Assembly (NCBI GenBank): GCA_004211235.1
Contig: SEEY01000004.1
Location: forward strand, 1 to 20,531
Direction: 5' to 3'
Source: Rubrivivax sp.
GTDB taxonomy: Bacteria > Pseudomonadota > Gammaproteobacteria > Burkholderiales > Burkholderiaceae
DNA length: 20,531 nt
Shown one piece after another: positions 1 through 7,171 of this stretch (within the stretch, counting starts at the first letter, position 1; every line of letters starts with the position of its first letter). The translations under genes were made by a program, and so were the position numbers. The notes beneath the pieces were generated by a model. The model was not told the DNA's origin. It saw only the letters and a list, made by a program, of their open reading frames with translations, and did no database searches.

Positions 1-440
1 CGCCCACCCACCCCGAGGGCGTGCCCACCGCCGTGTTCGACAGCCTGCGCAAGGCGTCGCTGGACAACCGCGCCCAGCTCTACAAGGACATCGCCAGCGG
101 CCCCTTCTTCGGCTTCAACCGGCCGGGCGCCAAGCAGTCGGCCGGGCTGGTGGACAGCTTCTACGTGCAGGGCATGCAGGCCGGCGCCAAGGCCACGTAC
201 GACAGCATCGAGGCCTTCTTCCACTCGGACTTCCGCGAGGACCTGAAGAAGTTCACCGTGCCCACGCTCATCATCCACGGCGCCGACGACCAGATCGTGC
301 CGATCGAGACGACGGGCCGCGCCACGGCCAAGCTGGTCAAGGGTGCCCGCCTGATCGAGTACGCCGGCGGCCCGCACGGCATCACCGACACGCACAAGGA
401 CCGCCTGAACCAGGACCTGCTGGACTTCATCCAGCAGTAA
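1..440 (+). CDS. Alpha/beta hydrolase, non-heme chloroperoxidase-like, C-terminal part
   Basis: This is the 3' part of a gene whose start lies left of the window; the frame is open from the edge to the TAA at 438-440. About 145 residues remain, roughly the second half of a usual 270-280 aa protein. They match the cofactor-free haloperoxidase/esterase branch of the alpha/beta hydrolases: a cap region with NRPGAK and QGMQAG, then [15 protein letters not shown] carrying the catalytic Asp, and GGPHG carrying the catalytic His. The nucleophile Ser would lie in the missing half. Such enzymes are cytoplasmic or exported serine hydrolases that also perform perhydrolysis in vitro; the natural substrate cannot be told from sequence. 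The gene converges on the esterase pair that follows. The family call is firm, the substrate unknown. Confidence 0.85.
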   Translation, partial: PTHPEGVPTAVFDSLRKASLDNRAQLYKDIASGPFFGFNRPGAKQSAGLVDSFYVQGMQAGAKATYDSIEAFFHSDFREDLKKFTVPTLIIHGADDQIVPIETTGRATAKLVKGARLIEYAGGPHGITDTHKDRLNQDLLDFIQQ

Positions 441-453
441 GCAGGCCCCTGAT

Positions 454-516
454 GCCATCCGGCCTGCGTGCCGGATGGCCTTCCGCAAGGCGCCGGACAG
501 CGCGCTGGCGCTGTCC
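454..516. terminator. Two adjacent hairpins between convergent genes
   Basis: Two perfect inverted repeats fill the gap between convergent stops. The first pairs GCCATCCGG (454-462) with CCGGATGGC (471-479), a 9-bp stem and 8-base loop. The second pairs GGACAGCGC (495-503) with GCGCTGTCC (508-516), a 9-bp stem and 4-base loop. Neither has a clear T-tract, so they are only probable bidirectional terminators. Confidence 0.5.
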
Positions 517-527
517 CCGGTCCTGGC

Positions 528-1397
528 TCAGTCCTTCTGCGGCCCGGTCTCCGGCGCCAGCGGCTCGAACACGAAGCGCATGCCGCGCGCGTAGCTTTCC
601 GGCTTGGTGCCGCTGTGGCGCTCGCCGTCGATGATGCGGTTCTCGAACACCAGGCCGGGATGGTTCAGCACCGGCAGCAGCGACTGATAGCGCTTGATGC
701 CGGCCAGGTAACCCGGCCATTCCAGTTCGGCGCCCGTCACGTACAGCCTGGCCTTGATGGGCTTGCCGGTCGCGGCATAGGACTTGGCCTGGCCGATGAT
801 CCAGTCGTTGTCGACGTTCACGGCCGGGCTGGCGGCGATGTAGCCCTCGAACAGCGTCGGCCGCGAATACATCGCGTAGAGCGTGAACAGCCCGCCGAGC
901 GAGCTGCCGGCCAGCATGCGGTGGGCCGGGTCGGCGCGGTAGTCGCGCTCCATGAGAGGAATGATTTCCCGCTCCAGCGTGGCGAGGAACTTGTCGGCAT
1001 GGCCGGTGTCGCCCGGCTCGGGCAGCTTCACCGGTGGCAGATCCCAACGGCGCAGCCGGTCGTAGTCCGGGCTCTCGCCGGCATAGCCGAGGCCGACGAT
1101 GATGAACTCCGGCACGACCCGATCCGCCACCTTGCTGTTGTAGGCGTTGATCATGGTGGTGAAGTCCCAGTACCCGTCGGTGACGTAGAGCACGGGGTAG
1201 CGGCGCGACGGCTCCCTGGCGAAGGAGGCCGGCAGGTGGATGTGCAGCTGGTAGCGGCGGTCGTCGGGCGTGGCGGGCAGCACGCGCAGCTGGGTGCGCG
1301 GCACGATGTGCGGCGGATAGCTCGGGGCCGCGTCCGCCTGCGCCAGCACTTGCAGCGCCCCTGTCAGAAGGCCCACGGCGAGGACAAACCGCTTCAC
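528..1397 (-). CDS. Exported esterase-family alpha/beta hydrolase (downstream paralogue)
   Basis: A 289-residue protein of the putative esterase family (PF00756; relatives include esterase D and siderophore esterases of the IroE/Fes type). The start is the GTG at 1397-1395: it lies 2 bases after the stop of the upstream paralogue, has AGGA about 7 bases before it, and gives a hydrophobic signal peptide (residues 1-19, KRFVLAVGLL onward). This makes the protein exactly as long as its neighbour. The nucleophile is Ser166 in GSSLGG and the probable catalytic His is 261 in DGERH. VLYVTDGYWDF at about 70-79 is typical of the family. It probably hydrolyses an ester in the periplasm; the substrate is unknown. 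It is clearly a tandem duplicate of the next gene and probably in one operon with it. The reading frame extends further upstream, but that part is only a shadow of the neighbour. Confidence 0.85.
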   Translation of the reverse strand: MKRFVLAVGLLTGALQVLAQADAAPSYPPHIVPRTQLRVLPATPDDRRYQLHIHLPASFAREPSRRYPVLYVTDGYWDFTTMINAYNSKVADRVVPEFIIVGLGYAGESPDYDRLRRWDLPPVKLPEPGDTGHADKFLATLEREIIPLMERDYRADPAHRMLAGSSLGGLFTLYAMYSRPTLFEGYIAASPAVNVDNDWIIGQAKSYAATGKPIKARLYVTGAELEWPGYLAGIKRYQSLLPVLNHPGLVFENRIIDGERHSGTKPESYARGMRFVFEPLAPETGPQKD

Positions 1398-1399
1398 GG

Positions 1400-2269
1400 T
1401 CAGTCCTTCGACTTGCCCGTCTCCGGCGCCAGCGGCTCGAACACGAAGCGCATGCCGCGCGTGTAGCTCTCGGCCTTGGTGCCGGCGTGCCGCTCGCCGT
1501 CGATGGTGCGGCTCTGGTAGACGAGTTCGGGGTGCTTCAGCTCGGGCAGCAGCGCCTGGTAGCGCTTGATGCCAGCCAGGAAGGCCGGCCATTCGTTCTC
1601 CGCGCCGGTCACGAACAGCCGCGCCTTGATCGGCTTGCCCGTGGCGGCATAGGCCTTGGCCCGGCCGATGAGCCAGTCATTGCCGGCCACCACGGCCGGG
1701 CTGGCGGCGATGTAGCCCTTGAAGAGATCAGGCTTGGCATACATCGCATGCAGCGTGAACAGTCCGCCGAGCGAGCTGCCGGCGAGATAGCGCTGTGCGG
1801 GATCGGCGCGGTACTCGCGCTCGACCATCGGGAAGATGTCCTTCTCCAGCGACGCGATGAACTTGTCGGCGTTGCCGGTGGCGTCGGACGACGGATTCAT
1901 GCGCACCGGCGACAGCTCCCAACCGCGCATCGCGCCGTAGTCGAGGTTGTCGCCGGCATAGCCCAGGCCGACGGTGATGAACTCCGGCACGACCTTGTCA
2001 TAGGCCAGGTTGTTGTACGAGGCGACGATGGTGGCGAAGTCCCAGTAGCCATCGGTCACGTACAGCACCGGGTAGCGCCGCTTGGGCTCGCTCGCAAACG
2101 AGGCCGGCAGGTGGATGTGCAGTTGATACGTGCGGCCGTCGGCGTTCTCGGGCAGCGCGCGCAGCAGCGTGTTGGGAATGGTGTGCGGGGGGAAGGCCGC
2201 GGGCGCGTCGGCAGCATGCGCCTGCACGGCGCCGAACAGGAAGGCCAGGGACAGGACGATTCGCTTCAT
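1400..2269 (-). CDS. Exported esterase-family alpha/beta hydrolase (upstream paralogue)
   Basis: First gene of a two-gene tandem array on the minus strand. The 289-residue product starts at ATG 2269 with a signal peptide (about 1-19, ending in VQAHA) and carries the same fold and catalytic residues as its partner: VLYVTDGYWDF near 69-78, GSSLGG with Ser166, and DGERH with His261. By eye 100 of the last 129 residues are identical between the two copies, with the N-terminal half more divergent. There is no convincing Shine-Dalgarno sequence before this ATG. PF00756 proteins include siderophore, S-formylglutathione and mycolyl esterases. No iron-uptake gene is nearby, so no substrate is assigned. 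'Periplasmic alpha/beta hydrolase-fold protein' is the safe name. Confidence 0.87.
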   Translation of the reverse strand: MKRIVLSLAFLFGAVQAHAADAPAAFPPHTIPNTLLRALPENADGRTYQLHIHLPASFASEPKRRYPVLYVTDGYWDFATIVASYNNLAYDKVVPEFITVGLGYAGDNLDYGAMRGWELSPVRMNPSSDATGNADKFIASLEKDIFPMVEREYRADPAQRYLAGSSLGGLFTLHAMYAKPDLFKGYIAASPAVVAGNDWLIGRAKAYAATGKPIKARLFVTGAENEWPAFLAGIKRYQALLPELKHPELVYQSRTIDGERHAGTKAESYTRGMRFVFEPLAPETGKSKD

Positions 2270-2335
2270 GACGTAGGCATTGGGTGAATGGCAGCGCTGT
2301 CAGTGTAGGCCGGGCGTCAGGCAGGCGCGCGCATC

Positions 2336-2364
2336 GGCACCCACCGGCCCGGCCGGTGGGTGCC
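2336..2364. terminator. 13-bp perfect hairpin
   Basis: GGCACCCACCGGC (2336-2348) pairs perfectly with GCCGGTGGGTGCC (2352-2364) around a 3-base loop. It lies just after the stop of the small membrane-protein gene (minus strand) and before the esterase pair. The only T-run, TTT, follows on the plus strand, so on the minus strand it would be an imperfect intrinsic terminator. Confidence 0.55.
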
Positions 2365-2382
2365 TTTGAACATCGCAAGCGC

Positions 2383-2652
2383 TCAGCGCGCGGTGCCGCG
2401 GCGCAACAGGTTGACGATCGCCAGCAGGACGATGGCGCCCACGAACGACACCAGCAGTCCGGCGAGGCTGAAGTCGTTGCTGTTGATCGTGCCCGTGCCG
2501 AGCATGGGAGCGATCAACCAGCCGCCGAGCATGGCGCCGACGATGCCGACCACCACGTTGAGGATCACGCCCTGTTGGGCATCGGTTTTCATGACCAGGC
2601 TGGCGAGCCAGCCAATCACGCCGCCGATCACGAGCCAGATGAGGAAGTTCAT
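2383..2652 (-). CDS. GlsB/YeaQ/YmgE family small membrane protein
   Basis: An 89-residue, very hydrophobic protein of the transglycosylase-associated/GlsB family (PF04226). The start is ATG 2652, preceded by AGGA at a spacing of 7. Three membrane segments are visible: about 2-20 (FLIWLVIGGVIGWLASLV), 28-50 (VILNVVVGIVGAMLGGWLI) and 64-84 (LAGLLVSFVGAIVLLAIV). The GG-x-IGWLAS start and GIVGAMLGGWL core are family hallmarks. It ends with a basic tail (RRGTAR). In other bacteria members respond to general or acid stress, but the biochemical role is unknown. It is a single-gene unit divergent from the rRNA methyltransferase and followed by a hairpin. The reading frame continues upstream, but that part is not hydrophobic and overlaps the divergent gene. 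Confidence 0.92.
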   Translation of the reverse strand: MNFLIWLVIGGVIGWLASLVMKTDAQQGVILNVVVGIVGAMLGGWLIAPMLGTGTINSNDFSLAGLLVSFVGAIVLLAIVNLLRRGTAR

Positions 2653-2746
2653 AACCAGTCCTTTCAGTTGAGACGATGACTCGGCAGATTGACCAGCCCA
2701 GGCCGGTCGTTCGCCGCAGAGACAGCCGGCAACCGGCGCTCCCGCC

Positions 2747-4066
2747 ATGCAGCTGCGCGACGCAACGCGGCCGGCGACAATCCGGACCGTGAGCCTGCCC
2801 AACAAACTCTCCCTGTTCGTTTCCTGCGCCGGCGGCGTCGAGCCGCTGCTGGAGGAAGAGCTCAAACGCTTTCTGCCGCCCGGCGTGCGCAGCAAGGTCG
2901 AGCCCTTGCGCGGCGGCTGCGGCGTGCTCGGCACGGCCGAGGACGTGCTGCGCATCAACCTCGAAAGCCGGCTGGCCCAGCGTGTGCTGGTCGAGCTGAT
3001 CGAAGGACCCTACCGCCACGAGGAAGACCTGTACGCGCTGGCCCGCCGCGTCGACTGGCGCGACTGGATCACGCCGCGCGAGACGATCCGCGTCGACACC
3101 ATCGCCCAGCGCTCGCCGCTGAAGAGCCTGAACTTCACGACGCTGCGCATCAAGGACGCGATCTGCGACCAGCTGCGCGAGCACACCGGCGAGCGCCCCA
3201 GCGTGGACACGCATTCGCCCGACCTGCCGGTCCTGCTGCACGTCGGCCCGGAGCGCGCGGCGATCTATGTCGACACCTCCGGCGAGCCGCTGTTCAAGCG
3301 CGGCTGGCGTGTCGACAAGGGCGACGCGCCGCTGAAGGAGACGCTCGCCGCCGCCATGCTCGCCGCCGCAGGCTGGCGCGGTGAGTCGGCCCTGCACGAC
3401 CCCTGCTGCGGCTCCGGCACCATCCCCATCGAGGCCGCGCTGATTGCCTGCGACTCTGCCCCCGGCCTGCTGCGCCGCTTCGCCTTCGAGCGCCAGATCC
3501 CCTTCTCCACACCGGCACTGAAGGCCACCTGGGGCGAGATGGCCCAGGCGGCCCGTGCCCGCGTGCATGCGCCGAAGGTGCCCATCTACGCCAGCGACGT
3601 GGCCTTCCGCATGGTCGACTTCGCGCGCCGCAACGCCGAGCGCGCCGGCGTGGCGCAATACATCCAGTTCAACGGCGGCGATGCACTGGAGCGGCCGGCA
3701 CCGACCCTGCCCGAGGGCATGGCCGGCAGCATCATGATGAACCCGCCCTACGGCGAGCGCATCGAGGTGCGCGGCAAGGCAGCGATGTCACGCGACGCGC
3801 AAGGCTCCGAGGAGCTGGACGCCGGCGACGACTTTTTCCCGCGCCTGGCCGCGCACTGGAAGCGCCAGTACACCGAAAACCCCGCCGGCTGGACGGCCTG
3901 GATGCTCAGCCCCGACATGAAGCTGCCCAGCAAGATGCGGCTGAAGGAAGCGCGCCGCGTGCCGATGTGGAACGGTCCGATCGAATGCCGGCTGTTCCGC
4001 TTCGACCTGATCAAGGGCTCGGCACGCAAGCCGGCCGGTGACGCTCAGGCCGGCGACGGGCGCTGA
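2747..4066 (+). CDS. THUMP-domain class I SAM RNA methyltransferase (RlmL-like, 23S rRNA m2G2445)
   Basis: A protein of up to 439 residues with the architecture of the N-terminal half of E. coli RlmKL: a ferredoxin-like/THUMP region (about 20-178) and an UPF0020 methyltransferase domain (about 185-425). DPCCGSGTIPIEAA (218-231) is the SAM-binding motif I, YASDV is motif II, and MMNPPYGER (330-338) is the NPPY catalytic motif for methylation of an exocyclic amino group. It would methylate guanine-2445 of 23S rRNA; the fused RlmK half of E. coli is absent here, as is usual outside gammaproteobacteria. Two starts are possible: ATG 2747, or GTG 2789 (VSLPNKLSLF), which lies closer to the conserved part. 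Neither has a strong ribosome binding site. The 3' end overlaps the convergent MFS gene by 22 bases. Confidence 0.9.
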   Translation: MQLRDATRPATIRTVSLPNKLSLFVSCAGGVEPLLEEELKRFLPPGVRSKVEPLRGGCGVLGTAEDVLRINLESRLAQRVLVELIEGPYRHEEDLYALARRVDWRDWITPRETIRVDTIAQRSPLKSLNFTTLRIKDAICDQLREHTGERPSVDTHSPDLPVLLHVGPERAAIYVDTSGEPLFKRGWRVDKGDAPLKETLAAAMLAAAGWRGESALHDPCCGSGTIPIEAALIACDSAPGLLRRFAFERQIPFSTPALKATWGEMAQAARARVHAPKVPIYASDVAFRMVDFARRNAERAGVAQYIQFNGGDALERPAPTLPEGMAGSIMMNPPYGERIEVRGKAAMSRDAQGSEELDAGDDFFPRLAAHWKRQYTENPAGWTAWMLSPDMKLPSKMRLKEARRVPMWNGPIECRLFRFDLIKGSARKPAGDAQAGDGR

Positions 4067-5211
4067 CGCAGCCACAGCCAGGCCAGCGCCGCCGCGCACA
4101 GCCCGATGGGCACCAGGCTGGCCCAGTTCATCCACTGCCAGCCGCCGGTCGTCACGAGCGCGCCCGACGAGAAAGAGGTCAGCGTCATCGTCGCGTAGAC
4201 GCCGGTGTCCATCAGCCCCTGCGCGCGCGTCTTTTCCTCGGGGCGGTAGGCCTGCGTGAACAGCGTCGTGCCGCCGATGTAGAGGAAGTTCCAGCCGATG
4301 CCCAGCAACAGCAGCGCGCCGAGGAAGTGCTCCAGGTCCTGCCCCGACAGCGCGAAGGCGACGCAGCCCAGGTTGAGCAGCACGCCCATCGCCATCACCG
4401 GCAGCACGCCGAGGCGCTTGATCAGCGGCCCGGTGAAGAAGCTGGGCACGAACATCCCCAGCACATGCCACTGCAGCACGGTGCCGGCGTCGCCGAACGG
4501 CAGGCCGCATTGGCCCATGGCGATGGGCGTGGCCGACATCAGCAGGCTCATGACGCCGTAACCGAGCGCACTCGCGGCCAGCGCAACGAGGAAGACCGGC
4601 TGGCGCACCAGCTCCGCGCCCGGCCGCCCGCCCTCGCCCGGCCTCGGCCGGGCCAGCGGCGGAAAGTCGATCAGTGAAATGAGCAACAGGCCCACCAGCG
4701 CCACGGCGATGAGCAGCAAATAAGCGCCGGCAAAGGGCGCAATGAACAAGTTGCGGCTCTCGCGCGCCAGCAGCGGGCCGATGAAGGCGCCCAGGCAGCC
4801 GCCGCCGAGCACCCAGGAGATGGCCGCCTCGCGCTTGCCAGGCTCAACGATCTCGGTCGCGGCGAACCGGTAGAGCGCGGCGTTGGCGCTGTAGTAGCCG
4901 CCCACCAGCGTGGCGATGACGACACCCCAGAACTGCTGGTGCAGCACGCTCCAGAGCGCCATCGCCGAGCTGAACACGGCCACGCCGAGGCCGATCTGGA
5001 AGCCGAGGCGCCGCCCGAAGCGCAGCTGGTGGCGCCCGACCATGCGCGCCATCAGCGCGCCACCGGCCACGTAGGCGCAGATGGGCAGCGTCGCCATCCA
5101 CGGCAGGGGCGCCAGCGCCAGGCCGACGAGGCCGTTGATGGCGATGAGACAGACGTTGTTGGTGAGGAACAGGCCCTGCGCCAGCACAAGCAGCGCGAGC
5201 TTCTTGTTCAA
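4045..5211 (-). CDS. MFS transporter
   Basis: A 388-residue major facilitator protein with about 12 hydrophobic segments. The start is TTG 5211-5209 (LNKKLALLVL), which shares bases with the TGA of rsmE in a TTGA overlap, so it is probably translated by coupling. The loop between helices 2 and 3 (MVGRHQLRFGRRLGFQIG) resembles the MFS GxxxDRxGRR signature without its Asp, and the long central loop is PPLARPRPGEGGRPGAEL (about 184-201). The second half contains GLPFGDAGTVLQWHVLGMFVPS and RPEEKTRAQGL, which occur in uncharacterised MFS permeases. The substrate cannot be predicted. Operon mate: rsmE. The 3' end overlaps the rRNA methyltransferase gene. Confidence 0.9.
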   Translation of the reverse strand: MNKKLALLVLAQGLFLTNNVCLIAINGLVGLALAPLPWMATLPICAYVAGGALMARMVGRHQLRFGRRLGFQIGLGVAVFSSAMALWSVLHQQFWGVVIATLVGGYYSANAALYRFAATEIVEPGKREAAISWVLGGGCLGAFIGPLLARESRNLFIAPFAGAYLLLIAVALVGLLLISLIDFPPLARPRPGEGGRPGAELVRQPVFLVALAASALGYGVMSLLMSATPIAMGQCGLPFGDAGTVLQWHVLGMFVPSFFTGPLIKRLGVLPVMAMGVLLNLGCVAFALSGQDLEHFLGALLLLGIGWNFLYIGGTTLFTQAYRPEEKTRAQGLMDTGVYATMTLTSFSSGALVTTGGWQWMNWASLVPIGLCAAALAWLWLRQRPSPA

Positions 5212-5921
5212 GACAGGGCCAGCCAGGAGAGGACGGCCAGCGGCGCCGTGTCGGCACGCAGGATGCGAGGCCCGAGCGAAACAGCCGCGAAGCCGCGGGC
5301 GCGGGCGGCGTCTTCCTCCGCGTCACTGAGGCCACCCTCGGGGCCGCTCAGGAACAGCGCCCGTGGTTGCGGGAAAGCGGCCAGCGGCGATGCTGCTGCG
5401 GGGCTCAGCAGGCCGCGCCATTCGTCGTCGCCGGGCATGGGCAACGCGGCAAGCCAGCCGCTCAGCGACAGCACCGGCTCGATGCGCATGGGCACGGTGC
5501 GCCCGCACTGCTCCGCCGCGGCGATGGCCACGCCCTGCCAGTGCGCGCGCTTCTTGTCGGCGCGTTCACCCGACAGGCGCAGCACCGAGCGCTCGCCCAC
5601 CAGCGGCTGCAGCGCCGCGGCGCCCAGTTCGGAGGCCTTCTCGACGAGGAAGTCCATGCGGTCGTTGGCCGGCATGACGACCGCGAGCGTCACCGCACGG
5701 GCCAGTTCACGCTGCGGCTGTTCGGCGCCAAGCAGGCTCACGCGCACCTCGCTGCGCCCCATCGCCGTGACCTCGGCCCGCCATTCCGGCCCGCTGCCGT
5801 CGAACAGCGTCAGCGCGCCACCCGGTTGCAGGCGCAGCACCTGCACATGGCGTGCAGCGCCGCTCGGCAGTGCAAGCTCGCAGGGCTGAGTCAGCGGGAT
5901 GTCGACGAAAAATCGTGGCAA
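5208..5921 (-). CDS. rsmE: 16S rRNA (uracil-1498-N3)-methyltransferase RsmE
   Basis: A 237-residue SPOUT-family methyltransferase that makes m3U1498 in 16S rRNA on the assembled 30S subunit. The N-terminal PUA-like domain begins PRFFVDIPL, as is typical. Later come MPANDRMDFLVEKASELG (83-100), AIAAAEQCGR (132-141), SGPEGGLSDAEE (192-203) and the knotted SAM site SLGPRILRADTAPLA (215-229). The start is taken as TTG 5921-5919 because it yields the conserved N-terminus; GGAAAG lies about 9 bases upstream. The frame continues to 5963, but that stretch (GAARRSARGK...) is not conserved-looking. Its TGA overlaps the TTG start of the MFS gene. Confidence 0.93.
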   Translation of the reverse strand: MPRFFVDIPLTQPCELALPSGAARHVQVLRLQPGGALTLFDGSGPEWRAEVTAMGRSEVRVSLLGAEQPQRELARAVTLAVVMPANDRMDFLVEKASELGAAALQPLVGERSVLRLSGERADKKRAHWQGVAIAAAEQCGRTVPMRIEPVLSLSGWLAALPMPGDDEWRGLLSPAAASPLAAFPQPRALFLSGPEGGLSDAEEDAARARGFAAVSLGPRILRADTAPLAVLSWLALS

Positions 5922-6077
5922 GGCGTGGGGCTTTCCGCGGGCCGAGCGCCGGGCCGCTCCCAAGCCGGCCCGTCAAGCGATGTGCGAGCGGGGCACGCCC
6001 CGCGAGCATCGCCGTCCCCTCGGGGGACCGGTCAGGCTCGCCCGCGTTCAGCGAGGCGAGACTGGACGAGGGGCTAA
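5922..6077. other. Intergenic spacer with palindromes
   Basis: This 156-base gap between the small zinc-binding-type gene and rsmE (both minus strand) contains no convincing gene. It holds GCGGGGC/GCCCCGC (5988-6003) and GTCCCC-TCG-GGGGAC (6014-6028), plus further GC-rich repeats to about 5970. The hairpins could end the upstream transcript or form a dispersed intergenic repeat. No T-tract follows. Confidence 0.4.
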
Positions 6078-6314
6078 CTACTTAGCGGCAATCTGCGCGT
6101 CCAGCTCCTTGCAGGACGGCGAGCAGACGGGCTGCGACTTGCCGAGCAGTTTCTTGGACTTCAGCATCGCGCGGGGGCGATGCTTGCCGCAGAGGAAGCA
6201 GGACATGGTTGCTGCGCCGAAGGAAGAGGTCGCCGCGAACGGCGAGCCTGGTGCTTTGGAGCGGTAGCGCAGACCATCTGCTTCGATGGTGGTCTTGGTG
6301 GTTTCTTTGGCCAC
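6078..6314 (-). CDS. Small four-cysteine (putative zinc-binding) protein
   Basis: A 78-residue protein if started at GTG 6314-6312, chosen because AGGA sits 5 bases before it. The frame stays open to 6419, which would overlap the crotonase gene end. The C-terminal half has a CxxC pair (Cys39, Cys42 in MSCFLCGKHRPR) and a CxxxC pair (Cys64, Cys68 in PVCSPSCKEL). The spacing suits a small zinc ribbon or treble-clef fold. Basic residues between the pairs (KHRPRAMLKSKKLLGK) suggest nucleic-acid contact, but this is inference. The first half (ETTKTTIEADGLRYRSK) looks like a flexible or edge-strand segment. I do not recognise a named family. A shorter start at ATG 6206 would keep only the cysteine part. 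Confidence 0.65.
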   Translation of the reverse strand: MAKETTKTTIEADGLRYRSKAPGSPFAATSSFGAATMSCFLCGKHRPRAMLKSKKLLGKSQPVCSPSCKELDAQIAAK

Positions 6315-6412
6315 GCTGGTCCTGTCGAAGAGTTTGTGGGGGTTGGGGCGCGCGGGCAAGCGCACGGGCCCTGTATTTTCCACCATGTGCGAAGCACCCC
6401 GGGCTAGGGCTT

Positions 6413-7171
6413 TCAACACCCCTTGAAGATGGCCTGTCTTTTTCCCGCCCAGGCGGCCTGGCCTTCGACCAGATCGGCGGAATCGCGGGCCGCCACGATG
6501 TCCGCGGCAAGCTTTTCGGCGTCCGGCCGACCGGCGGCGATGGCGTTCAGATGCTGCTTCATCGGCAGCAGGGCGAGCGGCGCCATGCCCTGCAGTTCCG
6601 ACGTCAGGGCGGCCATGGCCAAATCAAGTGACTCGACATCGGGCAGCAACTGGTCGAGGTAGCCGCAGCCGAGCAGCGCCTTCGCATCGAGCGTGCGGCC
6701 GGCGAGCAGCACCTGTTTGGCCACGCTCAGCCCGAGCCGGTCGACGAAGCGACGCAGCCCGCCGCCATAGAAGTGCAGGCCGATGCGCGCCGCCGGCACG
6801 AACATCTCGACGCTCGGCCCGCCGAGCCGGAAGTCGCAGGCCAGCGCCAGGTCCGCAGCGCCGCCGTAGACGCCGCCGTGCAGGCGCGCGATGGTGATGG
6901 GACGCGCCGCCTCCAGCGCGTCGGCCAGTTCGCCGAAACGGGCGCCGGCATCGGCGGCGCTCAGCGCGGCGAGATCGAAGCCGCTGCAGAAGTGCCGGCC
7001 CTCGCTGGCCAGCACCAGTACACGCACCTCAGCGTTTGCATCGACGCCAGCGAGCTGGCTGCGCAGCGTGGCCAGGTCGTCGACCGTCAGTCGGTTGGCC
7101 TGGCGCGGCCGGCGCAGCGTGATGCGGGCAACACCGTCGGCAACGTCGAGCAGCGGCGGCTGACCGGTCAC
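6413..7171 (-). CDS. Enoyl-CoA hydratase/isomerase (crotonase) family protein
   Basis: A 252-residue crotonase-fold protein started at GTG 7171-7169, which overlaps the stop of the preceding gene in GTGA. The CoA/oxyanion-hole elements are present: GRHFCSGFDLAAL (59-70) and HGGVYGGAADLALACDFRLG (98-117). Aligned by eye to rat mitochondrial hydratase, catalytic Glu144 falls on Asp107 and Glu164 on Ala127 (FVPAARIGL in place of FGQPEILLG). It is therefore unlikely to be an ordinary enoyl-CoA hydratase; an isomerase, thioesterase-like or other acyl-CoA activity is possible. Family members act on acyl-CoA thioesters in the cytoplasm. The gene is translationally coupled to the uncharacterised 238-aa protein upstream. 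Confidence 0.88.
   Translation of the reverse strand: MTGQPPLLDVADGVARITLRRPRQANRLTVDDLATLRSQLAGVDANAEVRVLVLASEGRHFCSGFDLAALSAADAGARFGELADALEAARPITIARLHGGVYGGAADLALACDFRLGGPSVEMFVPAARIGLHFYGGGLRRFVDRLGLSVAKQVLLAGRTLDAKALLGCGYLDQLLPDVESLDLAMAALTSELQGMAPLALLPMKQHLNAIAAGRPDAEKLAADIVAARDSADLVEGQAAWAGKRQAIFKGC

Noticed and set aside
468..1466. Plus-strand frame of 332 codons across the esterase genes
   Set aside because: Shadow frame of GC-rich coding DNA: low-complexity Arg/Gly/Ala product, no domain, antisense to two clear esterases with catalytic motifs.
2300..3658. 452-codon minus-strand frame across the methyltransferase and small membrane gene
   Set aside because: Opposes the THUMP methyltransferase with intact NPPY motif and has no domain itself.
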